64,000 bases of DNA, taken from assembly GCA_027605045.1 (NCBI GenBank), contig JAQFWX010000008.1, positions 310,001 through 374,000 on the forward strand, in the 5' to 3' direction. Source of the DNA: Phallus indusiatus (Eukaryota; Basidiomycota; Agaricomycetes; Phallales; Phallaceae). The notes below the pieces were generated by a model, which saw only the letters and a program-made list of their open reading frames with translations, searched no databases and was not told where the DNA came from. This document shows positions 21,284-32,982 of this stretch, one piece after another. Both the position numbers and the translations under genes were made by a program. Within the stretch, counting starts at the first letter, position 1; the number at the start of each line of letters is the position of its first letter.

Positions 21284-23700
21284 TTAAGCCCATTGTTGGA
21301 GAATGAGTGATGCTGCGCGTTCTGCAATGACATATGTCGGAACTTGAGTGTGTCCAGCAATGACGAACGGCTACAAAAGAAAAAAGAATACGAGTTCAGT
21401 AAAAAAATGGCTATATGTATTAATGGCCATATCTTACCATAACCGAAGCATCAACAATCCTCAACCCGCTAACTTTCTTAACAACAAGATCAGGATCAAC
21501 AACCCCAAATGGCGCATTAACGTGGGACATAGCGCACGTCCCCACAGGATGGAAAACCGTCCCCGAGTTAGCGTGAATACCAGTTAAAACTTCCTCGTCG
21601 CTCGTCAGATTGGCAAATGGACCAGTCGGACCGATGACGAACCCGTCCCACGCGTTGGCGCTGGTGAATTTGCGCAGAGACGCGATACCTTCGAGGAGGG
21701 CTGCGGCGTCGAAGGGGTTCGAGAGGAAGTTGGGGTTGATGGCTGGTTTGTCGGTTGGGTCGTTGGAGACTATTGTTACTGAGCCGCCTGTTTTGAGTGA
21801 ATTAATCAGATTTGAAAAGTCTTTTTTTTTTTTTGACTAGAGAGATACGTACGGGAAGCTGGTGTGACTACGGTTGCCCGAACATTGAGCGTATGCTTGT
21901 TTGAAGTCAGACCAGGCTAATGCAACATTTAAAATCAGAAAAACGGTCCGATTTTTGTATATCTAATAGCAACATACCGAAATGACCATTTCAATGTGAG
22001 GCGAATTCGGTCCAGCAGATGGATCGCCGAATTGTTCAATGGCAGGTGAATCACGAGCGAGTCTCAAAAAGCCTAGATTGGTGTTCAAATGTGTCGTGAA
22101 AGGCCCAGTACCGTTATTCTCCCATTGTGCGAGTGCAATTGCAGCTTCGGTGCTATTTGCCAAGTCACTAGTAAGGATGTTAGTGAATGAAAGACTCGTC
22201 AACCTCGAAAGAAGGAAAAACTAACCCGTCAGCTGGATCCGTAGACGTAGTCAACCACGAAAGTCCGACAGATACTTGGTCTGACAGATTTTTACCGACT
22301 GAAGGAAGGTCTACGATGGTGTTGATGCCAAGTGGTTGGAGGTCATTTCTGTCGCCAATTCCAGAATGTAAAAGTATATGCGGAGTTCCTATACTTCCGG
22401 CCGAAAGAATGACTTCTTTGGAAGCAGTCAACGTGAAAACTTTTCCTGTGGCTGAACAAAAAAAGAGGTTTTAAAATCATTTTGGAATAAACATCATAAG
22501 GTGATGTCATACCTGATAGCGCTTCTACAGTCCTGATATTCGGTACACCGGCGGGCGTTTTCGCAATGGTAGGAAGAACACGCTGAACGAACGTGCCGGT
22601 CAGGATATCGAGATTCGGTCGCTCGAGGACTTGCGAACTGAGATATGTCGATCCGGGATAACTTCGCCTGCCTTGGTGATCAACGGTGTATAGTAACCAA
22701 GCTTTGAAAATAACCGGGGTCAATGTTTGATATTAAATCGAAAAAGAAGAGAAGAGAAAGAGAAGAAAAGAACGCACAGATTCCATTCGGGGTTCCACTA
22801 TTCATATCATGGTTGAATGGGAAGTCGTTCGGCAGCTCAGCAGCGGTTTGAAGAGTCCGTGCCGTTACTTCTTGGGTTACGAAACTGGGAGCGCTGACCG
22901 ATACTTCACCGGTTGTACTGTGAAGAGACGGGATAAACTCTCCGTTCGTGTTACGGTTGCTGCTTGGTGGGACGAGTTTCTCGTTCTAGTACAATCAGAA
23001 TGAAAACTGAATGTGCTACAATACGGGGATAAACTTACCTTGAAGAAGAAACTGCGGAGATTGTTGAAAGTCCAACCTGAATCGCCGGTGACGGCCGCCC
23101 AGCGGTTGTAGTCATCTTCGCTGCCACGAGTGTAAAACATGTCATCTAATTGAAACATAAATAAATAGACCATAGACGGTAGGTGTGCATGCTTGCATGC
23201 ATGCACGTTTAGTAGAAAATGCGACACTGACTTATGGCTGCGCTACCACCTACGCAACGACCCCGAGGGTAACCTAACACGGCATTGTTGAGGTTGACTT
23301 GAGGGACAGTGGTGAAGTTCCAGTCGAATGATGAACCGACGAGGTTTGGCGCGAGTCCTGGAATGGTTATGCTTTGAACCCCTTGCGTGCTAAAAAAAAA
23401 AACCAATAAGAGGATGGGTAAGTGATTTGTGTCGAAGGGTACGTACTTTGGGCCAGCTTCAATTACCAATACTTTGAATCTGCTGTTAGCAGACAGCCTG
23501 TTCGCCGTTACAGATCCTCCAGGACCGCCTATTAGATTGAGGTGAATGTCAACGACAGCAACGAATTTTTTTGAGGTAGGGAGGAACGTACTTCCGATGA
23601 CAATAAAGTCATACTCTTGGTTACCGATTTGGTCGATGCTGGTGTAAAGCTTTGCTTGACAAACAGCTGCAGCGGTGAGCAGGAGCAAGAACGCGAACAT
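21284..23700 (-). CDS. GMC oxidoreductase, aryl-alcohol-oxidase-like, secreted
   Basis: Eleven exons on the minus strand (23592-23700, 23447-23528, 23232-23389, 23039-23145, 22778-22985, 22513-22701, 22226-22451, 21978-22167, 21853-21916, 21438-21787, 21284-21370) encode 589 aa. A signal peptide (MFAFLLLLTAAAVCQA) precedes the FAD dinucleotide motif (DFIVIGSGPGGSVTANRLS), the GMC signature 1 region (GYPRGRCVGGSAAIND) and signature 2 (ILSAGSIGTPHILLHSGIG). The catalytic His lies in GTVFHPVGTCAMS and the second active-site His in IAGHTQVPTYVIAERAA, the His/His pair of aryl-alcohol oxidases. These enzymes oxidise alcohols and reduce O2 to H2O2 for ligninolytic peroxidases; substrate is not deducible here. 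Confidence 0.93.
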
Positions 23701-26302
23701 CTTGTTTCAAAGCGTTTTGTGCTGGCTCTTTGCGATGGGAAGGAATGTTGGAGCCCGATTAACGGGGAAGGACAGGGAAAATGCGGGCTAGACGAGAGCG
23801 AGAGAACGAGAGAACATTTTAGCTTATATTTATGTCGCTGTCGTTGGGGGAGGAGCACACAAGGTATGAGACCGATTGATGGAGCAGCTAAATTTGGGGG
23901 GTCGGAGGGAAAAATATTTTGCTTACATAAAGATTAATGATATACTTGGAGTGCGGCATGATGGGACCTGGCGGTGTGACCTGGCGACGTGTTCCTGCTT
24001 CCGTGGGTCTCTTACTATTGATTTACATCTCCAAAAGAGAAAAGGAAAATGTGTGGCGATCTTCTTCTCTTCTATGGCTTACATGCATGCAGGCACAGTT
24101 TTCTTTCAATGCTCTGTTGACTGCACTGTCTGGTCAATAGTGGCCAGCTTATGATTTTTCAAGTTCCTCGGAAACCCATTCCCTTGGCCCGGGCCGAAAC
24201 CCAGAATACGTTGTTTCCTTTACCACTGTTAGTGTTCGACTAATTTTTCTATTTTTTAATGTACCTTGTGGTCCAAGTTTCAGCCAATATAATTATCTCG
24301 CTTCCGAGCCGCTTTGATCTAGGTCGGATATACCATCTGGCATCTGTCAGCAATGTCATGCCATCTGTCAGAAATCGGGGGCGGATTCCTGAGTATGTTG
24401 TATACCCCGTTCAAACGCTTGATTCTTTAGCGCCTAATTACATAATATGTAACTACTGTAAATTAGATTCCGCGACTTTTATTATTATTTTTGTCACCAT
24501 CTTCTCCACATCACAAGAATAACTGGTGTTGACAGCGACTAGACTTCTTATTATAGTTAGAATAATTGGGAGAAAGTCCGCCTGGTAATAGCTAGAACTT
24601 TGCGGCGACGATCAGGTTCGACAGACTATTACACGATAGCAATGGGAAAGAATGGCAACCGTGAGGGTAATATGTCGATAGAGAGATAATCTTCCGCCTA
24701 CGTGTGCTTGACTTAATTCAGGGAACAAATGCAAGTCTAAAATTCCTTAGGCATCCTTCCCCTGTCAGGTACTTATGATGGTGAGCAATTCTTTTTTCAT
24801 GTGCCTGTCCTGTCCTCTGAACAATCAGCCTATATGTATACATATATACATTCTAAAAAAAAGTCAAATCTGAAATTTCCTTTCATCCTTTGAGCGACCA
24901 CATAACCAACTACGTATATGACGTCTAACATCTAGATACACCCTATAATTTAATTTTGGTTTTCAAGATCCAGCCGCTCCCGGAGTTTATAAATATGTAA
25001 TTGGATGCGGCCCTGAAACCCACAGTGATACTGTTGGTACCTGCATGTAATGAGAGATCTAACGAATGTCCCACTTCTTTGAGCTCTTCCTTTCCAAATT
25101 TCGGAAATGACAAGAAATGACTATTTAATGCGCCATGCAGACACAGGGCCCACACATGCTATACCACATGGGACTGAAGCGGCGGCATTGAGATCTGGGC
25201 AAACGTGAAATTGGATTATCATTGTCAAGGCAAAGGCTATCAAACCAAGCAATATCACTGAGGTTTGGTGTCTATACACAGTGATCCCCGTACAGAACTT
25301 GTAATGCCGGTCTTGGCAATCCACCAGCCTTAAACTATCAACCAATCATTGAATATTTTCTCATTGATTCAACTATAATCACTCACCACGATACACAATT
25401 TCTACTTGAACTTTAGCTGAAGAAACCTTGGTTACGGATTTGGCTCTAGGACCCTTTTTTTTGAGCTGTCCGTACGTATGTCCGAAGTTACATCCGGCCG
25501 TCTTGGCGCTCCTGACAAATAAGACGAGGGCCCAGAAAATAAACCGTACCTATTTTACCCCGCATCCCTTCAAGATGTTGCCCTGGTTTTTCATAGTCGT
25601 GGCTGAATCCAGCCAGTACTGCCGATGTCCTATGATCCTACGGCACTATTTTCCCTTAAAAGTGTCGATTCCGCCATTTTTTCCCGATGTTGAAAGGAAA
25701 CCGGACAGCCCAAAAGTTGAATACTTTCAAGTTCCAATAGTATAGCATATTTTCTTTATATTCTCCATAGTCTGAGAGTCTGAGACCCACAAATCGTGCG
25801 TATTAATTCAAATGACGTGAGTGAGATTGATTTTCTGTTCCTATGTATGTCTAGCAGGAAGCTGCCTTCATCACACAGATGAATCTGCGGCCCGTTATCT
25901 GATCGGACAACGTCAGTGACGAATTTTAGGGGAGAAAAAAAGGTACAATATGATGTCGTCAATCAGTTACTGAATTAACAGATCTTAACCTTTTCTTCAT
26001 TAAGCTACGCCGCCGTTATTGACTTATCGGCGATCTGATTGATTGCCAATGGTGCACTTCGGACGACGCATCAAGTACAGCAGTGGCTTGACGCCAGTTC
26101 GCGATCGATCCGTTCAACTTCACAGAATCAGGTTTGCTATCGCGCGGCGTAATTCAGAGTATGCATGCAGTAACACCCCCAAGTGCTGAAATTCATATGG
26201 GAAATACAAGAAACGGCAAGATATCACTACAATAGTTAGTAGTAGCATATATTCAGATGGTTGGAATTTGAGTTGTGGGCTGTACGAAAGTGACGGAGCA
26301 CG
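23701..26302. other. Intergenic region, no gene recognised
   Basis: The first ~200 bp hold the GMC promoter. Two adjacent minus-strand frames (25121-25345 with a hydrophobic stretch VILLGLIAFALTMIIQFHV, and 24943-25155) could be debris of one small membrane protein, but I cannot connect them with convincing splice sites. The rest shows nothing recognisable. Confidence 0.45.
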
Positions 26303-27055
26303 TTAAGGAAGGACATCATGTGTGCCGAGGAGATTCGGATGCAGGGGGACTTGAACATTGCTCTGACTGTACTTTTGTCCCAATGCAGTGTATTGGAATG
26401 TCAGACTCGCCTCGGGATTAGTAGTATTGGTTTGAGGGAAAACAACGGTGGCCGTGCCATTTAAGGATGGTCCAAACGAAAATCTGATTTCGCCGTCCGT
26501 GTTGGTAGAACTACGAACTCGGACGGTTCCCAGGATCGGATAGGTAAAATATATATGTACTGTCTGCAATGGTTTGGCGTCATTCCCTTGACCAGGGACT
26601 TGAGTTAAAACAAACTTGTAATGTGATAGGTTAGTACGAAAAAACTTGAATGATAAGGGGCTCGGAGAAAAACCTGAAGTCTACGACCGTCGTCGAACCT
26701 GCCTATGAGTGCTTGATTGTTATTCGGAGAGGACAGAGCTTCAAGTTGTTTAGGAGTGGCTTGCAGGGTGTGGCCCGTTTGCTGTTGGCCTTGTGAAGGT
26801 AAGGCCACCAGATTGACCGGTTTAATCTGGTTTAAAAGATCTAAAATGTATGAAAATCAACAACCATGATACATATGCAGGAGATAATTTCCCTTACTGG
26901 TAGAATCTAACCATTATTGATGTTAGTTAAACGGCGGTAGTAAACTACTAGTGTGTGTGTTTCATTGCAATAAACATACCTAACAAGTTAGTGATTCCAC
27001 TATCAGTCAATAGACTCAATCTTTGACGAGCAAATATAGGGAGCGAAGAAGTCAT
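26303..27055 (-). CDS. B-type member of the divergent A/B gene-pair family (B1)
   Basis: Four exons (26980-27055, 26898-26906, 26674-26840, 26303-26614), 187 aa, no signal peptide or transmembrane segment. Start MTSSLPIFARQRLSLLTDSG; the 9-bp exon encodes part of D-S-T-N joining to LLNQI. Core motifs: NNNQALIGRFDDGRRLQ, then LQTVHIYFTYPILGTVRVRS, IRFSFGPSLNGTATVVF and SLTFQYTALGQKYS. The first exon is 76 bp in all three B genes. A TTATAAAG element lies at 27113-27120, about 60 bp upstream of the start. It is head to head with A1 (27857 +). Closest relatives in the window are B2 (53094) and B3 (58898). I do not recognise the family; alternating hydrophobic strands suggest a beta-sandwich (inference). 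Confidence 0.75.
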
Positions 27056-27856
27056 TGATCTTGGTGGTGTTTGGACAAAACTGGAATGTTTTGACACTGA
27101 TCTGATCGCACCCTTTATAAAATAGCTGGAAATGTGACACGTCCCAGGGTTTCATTGTGAAATCGGTGCAAAGGTGCCTGCGACAACTTTTACATGAGGT
27201 GTACTGACAGAGAAGATAAATCCACTGTGAACAAATTAATTGAAGAATACGCTGCATAAAGGGCCTGTCAACGGGGAAAGTTGAACACCGTGAATATATG
27301 AACGGACGTTCAAACAAATTGACAAAATCACTTCATTAAAAAGAAAGACATGACATTCAAAAGTTCTTTTTTATGTACATAAAATGAACTTCCAGCTGTT
27401 CTAGAAGAACTATCAAAATTGGAAGACGTCATTATTCTTATTCACGTTACATATATTATCGGGTTAAATATACCGAAGAGTAACCACTTGACAGTTCGCG
27501 CGTGTCGTTGAAATGAATGCAGGCACATGACCGTTACGGCAAAGTTTCCAAATCGTGGACAACCGAATCTATACGGTGGCGACACTCATCTTGAGCCGAA
27601 ATACCTGAAAAGGCGTATGCATACAAATCAATGTTATTGCAATAACCAATCGTTCGACTGTCATTTGAGACATGTGTGAAACGTTCGTCGAAGTCCGAGT
27701 CGGCCATATCAAAATTCACCGTATGCATACAATCAGCCCGTTGAAAGAGCAATTGTTCGCGCTCAATGATGTAATGTGTAAGGATTGAAAGCCACTTCTT
27801 TCAACATAAAAGGCGAGGTTGCTTGAGTGTACGATTACCCAACTTCTGACACTATC
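27056..27856. promoter_or_regulatory. Shared divergent promoter region of pair 1 (B1/A1)
   Basis: 801 bp between the two start codons. TATA-like boxes occur on both sides: TTATAAAG (minus strand, 27113-27120) for B1 and ATAAAAGG (27806-27813) for A1. A 72-codon minus-strand frame (27534-27752) has no recognisable features. Confidence 0.55.
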
Positions 27857-28522
27857 ATGAGTACGGCAGTTGAGGTATTACCAGCTACACTCGTAAACAG
27901 TGACGTTCCCTTTCAGACTGATCGCGCTATTGTTAATGCAACAGGTAGGATTTATTTTTCCATTTAATGAATCTACGATAGTTGACCGTGTCATTAGATA
28001 TCTCTGGTAAGAGCACACTCCATTTCACCCGTTCAGATCCCTAATCAGAATCAATTCAAGCACTCCATTCTTACGCTGAAAAAGTGAAAGATATAACCAA
28101 AGACGTACAAAATCTGGAAGATCCTCATAATTTGGGAGTGTTTTCGTTGACAACTGAACTTCCTAAGGAAACTGGCGGGTCTCTCTATGAGTACAGTGCT
28201 GGCCCACTTAATGTTAGTGTATCTCGTTTTCCTTTTCTTTAAAACTTCCTGAACTATGAGTTAGTTCAAAATACAAGTTGACAGATCAAACCACATTTTA
28301 CTTCAAACATTTTTCAGTCCTCCACTTTTTGCCCCTATTTTAGTAGGCACCTTCGATGGCACCCTTGATCAAAATATCTCTGTCATTCTCGGACCAGCTA
28401 ATATTCTGGACGGCACCGTCAAAATCGTCAAGGGAGCGGCCGACAAGCACATTCTTCAATACAATGTCACCCTCAAGATAGTTAACGTGCATTACCAAGG
28501 AGACATTACTCTCGGATTCTAA
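27857..28522 (+). CDS. A-type member of the divergent A/B gene-pair family (A1)
   Basis: Four exons (27857-27944, 27998-28006, 28061-28212, 28265-28522), 168 aa. Start MSTAVEVLPATLVNSDVPFQ; TDRAIVNAT-DIS around the 9-bp second exon; EDPHNLGVFSLTTELPKE; EYSAGPLN; then FKIQVDRSNHILLQTFFSPP, VILGPANILDGTVKIV and NVTLKIVNVHYQGDITLGF. The exon 4 acceptor at 28263-28264 was preferred over the later one at about 28283 because only it keeps the reading frame that aligns with A2 and A3. No signal peptide. Probably cytosolic; function unknown. Paired head to head with B1. Confidence 0.75.
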
Positions 28523-28884
28523 GAGTGCCAGTAATAATCGCGATGTATATAATCACTTGTATGGTTGACTGACGCGTTTCTTGGTTTTCAATGATTGTCA
28601 AACCTTTATTCCGTTGTTTAAGTGTTGAAATTTACACAAGGGAATACAAAAGACAGCCGGATGATTGCAACAAATTAGTAGTATCTGTTACATAACTTGA
28701 AAAGAAGTCGATATCTAAATTGTTAAACAATGTACGGAAGTGACGGGACGTGCAGTTAAGGGACTAGCAAGGGAACTTGGACAGTCTGAAGTATCGGAAT
28801 TTATCTCATACACGTTCAAACTGACCACTTACTCTGTACTAGCTTCAATATATTGTCTGCCATTAGGCCAGTCGCCTCTTCCGG

Positions 28885-29181
28885 TGGCCAACAAGCGGGT
28901 CTTGCTATAATATAGCGCTGGCCCAGATTTCAAGTCAGTGTAGTACCTCAAGTCAAACCACACTTCACTTTCAAAACGTTTTTCAGTCTTCCACTTTTTG
29001 CCGCTATTTTGATAAACTCCGATAGCACCGTTGATATCTCTGCCACTCTCGGACCAGCTGATATTCTAGAAGGCACCGTCAATATCACCGAGCAGCCGAC
29101 AAGTACATTCTTCAATACAATGTCACCATCAAGACATCTGGGAACAAGCACTCTCACGGGGAAATTACTCTCGCATTATAG
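28885..29181 (+). pseudogene. Broken partial copy of A1 (exons 3-4)
   Basis: Aligns by eye with A1: gcgggtcttgctataa corresponds to the A1 segment encoding GGSLYEYSAGPL, and TCTGCCACTCTCGGACCAGC to the segment encoding VILGPANILDG. The frame contains stops (TGATAA near 29011) and a deletion after GTCAATATCACCGA that shifts the phase; the final TAG at 29179-29181 sits where A1 ends. No first exon or micro-exon was found. A direct tandem duplicate of the A1 3' half is the likely origin. Confidence 0.7.
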
Positions 29182-29625
29182 ACTGCGAGTCTGTGATGCA
29201 GTTTCCCCGATATATAATATTGCTGGCGTTTCCTTTTTTCCAATTCTCTTTTGACCTTTTTTATTTCTTGTATCATCCATGAAAACATTGTCGAGTCTAA
29301 TTAGTGCGAAGTTTAGCGGAGGTGAGTGATGTAACTCGTAAACCTGATACCATTGAATGTGGCTTTGGGAGGCTTGGACTCATTGATAAGAGGTTTCCAA
29401 CTTCCTGTGACTGTGAGTACTACTCTTCTATCCGCCGGAGGACCTGCCTGTGAAGAATTAGAGCTTGTCGAATGTGGACCGAGACTAATAATTGATTGCG
29501 TAGAAGGTTTGACGGACACTTAACTGAGAAACAAAATGAATAAATTTTGAAATGCATTGAACTCTCCGTTCAGTGAAGAAACCCAAATAAGAATCCAAGA
29601 CTCTAAAACGAGAAAGAAATTCCGG
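29182..29625. other. Spacer, no gene recognised
   Basis: A short minus-strand frame (29313-29519) has no recognisable features. The region leads into the decayed protease-like gene. Confidence 0.4.
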
Positions 29626-29639
29626 GTAATAGAGTTTAT

Positions 29640-31296
29640 TAAAGAAGAACTACCTACAAGGTACAAACTTATATACGGTGGGGAAACTATATACAGAGAA
29701 GGGCCGGGTATCATAGTATCGAGTCGATACTATGATGCCCACGGGTTCGAGTTTGTACCATGCTGTACCATAGGTCACATCTGTCTCATCAGTTTTCCCG
29801 GTGCCACCAGTGAGCAGGGCAACGATACGACCCCTTCTGTCTGACGGAGCCAGAGTCACCCTCTTTGGAGAATGCACCACGTCCCCCATAGGGCAAGAAA
29901 GTTGTCTCCAGAGTGGTGAAAGTGAAGTCATGCTCTGCATATCAGACGGCGGATTGCAAGCCGTTGATCCAGCCGACGGTCGTCCCTGTGGTCATGCCAT
30001 GCTTGATAACTGGCATTGCCTTGTCACCATGGCTAACAAGTTGTTCAGGAAAGCGAATTTCATTCTCAGGTACCAAACCGAATATTTGGAGCATCCCCAT
30101 TCTTCGGCTCCGAGTAGTGAGCCCGGTCCTCAGGGCTGGGGTACATGAGGCTGCCGTATTCACCCTCCTTGACCTTGTCCCTTATGTGATTATTGAAACC
30201 AGTAATGGATTGAGCTTTGAACTGGTTCCTGGATGACAAAATTGAGACTTACGGGTATAGATTTGATTTCCCCTAAAATTCCTCCAGTCAAAAGCATCCT
30301 CGTTGAGCTTGATAACTGCCCAGTCGATCGTGAATCTATCAGAATCTTTCAAGGCACTGATGGGGTCGGCATGAAGGACGAAGCCAATGTGTTGCTCGTT
30401 CGGGCTTGAAACGAAGTTTGTGATCTGGGTGCGAAGGTTGTTTAGATTGTTCATACTCTCCACCACGTCAGCAATGTTTTCCTTTGCCTTCTGGAGAGAA
30501 TTGGCGACCGTCGCGGCATCTCTATAATCCCTTTCCTGATCGTCTTGCAGCCTAATAATCGCCTGCATCCACAATGTCTTGAAGAGTCCCAGTCCTCGAC
30601 GCATTATTGGCAGTGGCAGTGTCACAGGCCTTGAGACCAAGGGCGACGATCCCCTCGGGATGGCGGGTGCTCTGCGACTGCAATAAACCTTTGTTTGGGT
30701 ATACGAGGGGAGGGCGAGCGAAACGGGCAGCCGTAAGGACGAGAATATCCTTGCTATTGCTGCTGCTGCAAAGGTAAAGCCCTGCTGAGCCTTCATAATA
30801 GGGTGTCTTGAGAGGCGCTATATAGAGGCTCAGACTAGAAGAAAACGGGTGACGGAACTCAGCGACGGGGTCATTAGCAGGATCAAGAGATGGTAGTTTA
30901 GGGCCACGACCTGACAGGCTGGTTGTCCACTCCCGGATGGCAACGTTGATATTATGAAAACCGGCCCGGCGAAAATCTCCTTAATACGCCGGACATGGTC
31001 AGCGGCGGTCTTGGCCTCCTCAAAGCCGACAAAGTTGAGTGGCATACCAATGGTGACCAAAAGCAGGCAAAACGCAGTCTTCTTCCCAGCATTGGCAAAG
31101 CCGAAGCTTGTGATTGCTGTGAAGTGGACGCTGAGGTTGCAGTTGAGATAGTTCTCAATGTCCTTGAGGTTATTTGGCCATAAGGGGGTAATAGGATGGT
31201 CATATACAGGACGCGTTTCGCGGATATGAGACTGCGCTTGAGGACCATTTGTGTGTGTAGGCCAGGGCTGCATCTTGTAAACAAACGGAGCACCAC
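29640..31296 (-). pseudogene. Decayed trypsin-like serine-protease-family gene
   Basis: Minus-strand pieces in different frames follow the order of an uncharacterised mushroom family with a trypsin-like fold. N-terminal piece: THTNGPQAQSHIRETRPVYD, then HPITPLW (about 31270-31180) and FANAGKKTAFCLLLVTIGMP. Middle piece: QQGFTFAAAAIARIFSS, LQDDQERDYRDAATVANSLQ, GFVLHADPISALKDSDRFTI, DWAVIKLNEDAFDWRNFRGN (about 30800-30240). C-terminal pieces: VIKHGMTTGTTVGWINGLQS and GRIVALLTGGTGKTDETDVT (about 30010-29770). Family members carry 'GTG.LY..EG....LLTARHV' and 'GDSGS' catalytic regions. These regions are damaged or lost here, and frames shift several times. The 3' end is interrupted by the MITE-like element at 29660-29759. 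Confidence 0.65.
29660..29759. mobile_element. 100-bp MITE-like element with terminal inverted repeats and central palindrome
   Basis: Ends are GGTACAAACT (29660-29669) and its exact reverse complement AGTTTGTACC (29750-29759). At the centre lies a perfect 13-bp palindrome arm pair, ATCATAGTATCGA-G-TCGATACTATGAT (29710-29736), extended by GGGT/GCCC. No coding capacity. It sits where the coding trace of the protease-like gene fades after DETDVTYGTAWYK. I see no clear target-site duplication, although TGGTACA occurs twice next to the right end (minus strand). Confidence 0.55.
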
Positions 31297-31564
31297 TTAC
31301 TATCCGTAGGTGTCAGTGAAAGCATCAGTATAGTGGTCTATGAGACGCGACCTTGCAGACGATTGGTTGCGAGGTTTGAGGGGTTGCCTAGTATCTGTGC
31401 AATGTTGGAAGAAATGAGGATCAATGGGCAATGACACTAAGGAAAAAAATAAATAAGCAAAAGGCTCACTTAGAACAGTTCTGGTCGACTGAGCATCGTT
31501 CTGTGGAGTGAAGTTGGAGTGAGGTAAGAGGCAAGAGGGAGGCAAGAGGTAAGAGTGAAGTTAA

Positions 31565-32948
31565 ATGTCAAACGCCGAACTTCGTTTTTACGTAATGCTT
31601 CCTCCTCTTCCGCCAGCTCCTCTTCTCCAAACGAGCCTTCCTTTAAAATTGGTGTCGAAAGGAAAAGTGAGAGATTTATACGATGTTCCTCCAAGTGAAG
31701 CTTTAGACAAAATCTACGCAAGTAAATCAAGTAAATTGAACTCGAGCTCGGCCGCAAATCTCCGAGATGGCGCTTTGCTTTTCATCGCGACGGATAGAAT
31801 TTCTGCATATGATGTTATTTTGAAAAACGTAAAGTTCACAGCCAGTTGCGGAGTACACCGTTCTTACCTTTGTACATATTTTTGTAAATTGATTAGGGCA
31901 TTCCACAAAAAGGCATTCTCCTAACAGAAATTTCTGCATTCTGGTTCAGCGAGTTGGCGGATATCGTGCCCAATCATGTCATCAGCACCTCCTTAGAAGA
32001 GATCCTGTCTGTTTTACCATCATTATCCGAAGACGCAAATCTCGACCAGATCAGATCTCAACTCAAAGGACGGACGATGCTTGTTCGGAAAGCTAAGGTC
32101 GTTCCGATTGAAGCGATAGTGAGAGGATATTTGACTGGTAAATTTGCACTGTTCTGGTGAAAATGTTGACCGAATTCCGAAACTTCCTTTAGGCTCTGCA
32201 TGGTCAGAATACAAGTCGCATACAACCGTGCATTCAATACCTCTACCAGCGGGACTTGTTGAATCTCAAAAGTTCCCTGAGCCTATATTCACACCATCAA
32301 CCAAAGCAGAGGTAGGAATGCATGATGAGAATGTCAGTCCTCAGCGTGGTAAGTCAATTGAATCAAAAGAAAAAAATCACAAAATGATCATACTAATATA
32401 TAACTTTAAATAACAATAATTCAAAATATCTCTTCCGTGAATTCACCGCATTCTTTCTTTCCCAATTTGCAACCCATACTTTCCCCGGCTGATCTCCTCT
32501 AGGGCGAGAGATAGTGGGAGTAGATGTATATGATGAGATCGAAAGGATCTCCCTGGCGATCTATAAAAAAGCTTCATCGCACGCAGAAACACGGGGTCTC
32601 ATTCTGGCCGATACGAAATTCGAATTCGGATTAATAGATTCTCAAGCTGAAGATCAGGAAGAACCAGCCAAGGCTTCGAAGCCCACACTGATATTAATCG
32701 ACGAACTCCTAACTCCTGACTCGTCAAGATATTGGCCAAAGGAAGGGTATGAACCCGGAAAGCCACAGCCAAGTTTCGATAAACAATATTTACGGGATTA
32801 TTTGGTCTGGAAAGGGTTCAAAAAGGGGTTGGAAAGCGGTCCGCCCGGAATGGAAGGTGAAGGGTGGGTCATTGAAGCTGGTGTTGTAGAGGGTACAAGA
32901 CAGCGATACGTGGAGTGTGTGGAGAAGCTGATTGAGCGGCGGATATAA
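31565..32948 (+). CDS. ADE1: Phosphoribosylaminoimidazole-succinocarboxamide synthase (SAICAR synthetase)
   Basis: Four exons (31565-31828, 31897-32137, 32193-32348, 32503-32948), 368 aa; Met at 31595 is an alternative start giving 358 aa. Converts CAIR plus aspartate and ATP to SAICAR, in purine biosynthesis. Visible signatures: [13 protein letters not shown] (ATP-binding loop), [58 protein letters not shown], the fungal [32 protein letters not shown] and [15 protein letters not shown]. All substrate-binding segments are intact. It is convergent with the next gene, leaving only 34 bp between the stop codons. Confidence 0.96.
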
Positions 32949-32982
32949 TAAAATGAGTAGGGGCTATGAGCGTACGCCTTGG

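Noticed and set aside
28265..28360. A1 as a frameshifted pseudogene
   Set aside because: With the later acceptor (about 28283) the frame breaks, but the acceptor at 28263-28264 gives an uninterrupted product aligning with A2 over its whole length.
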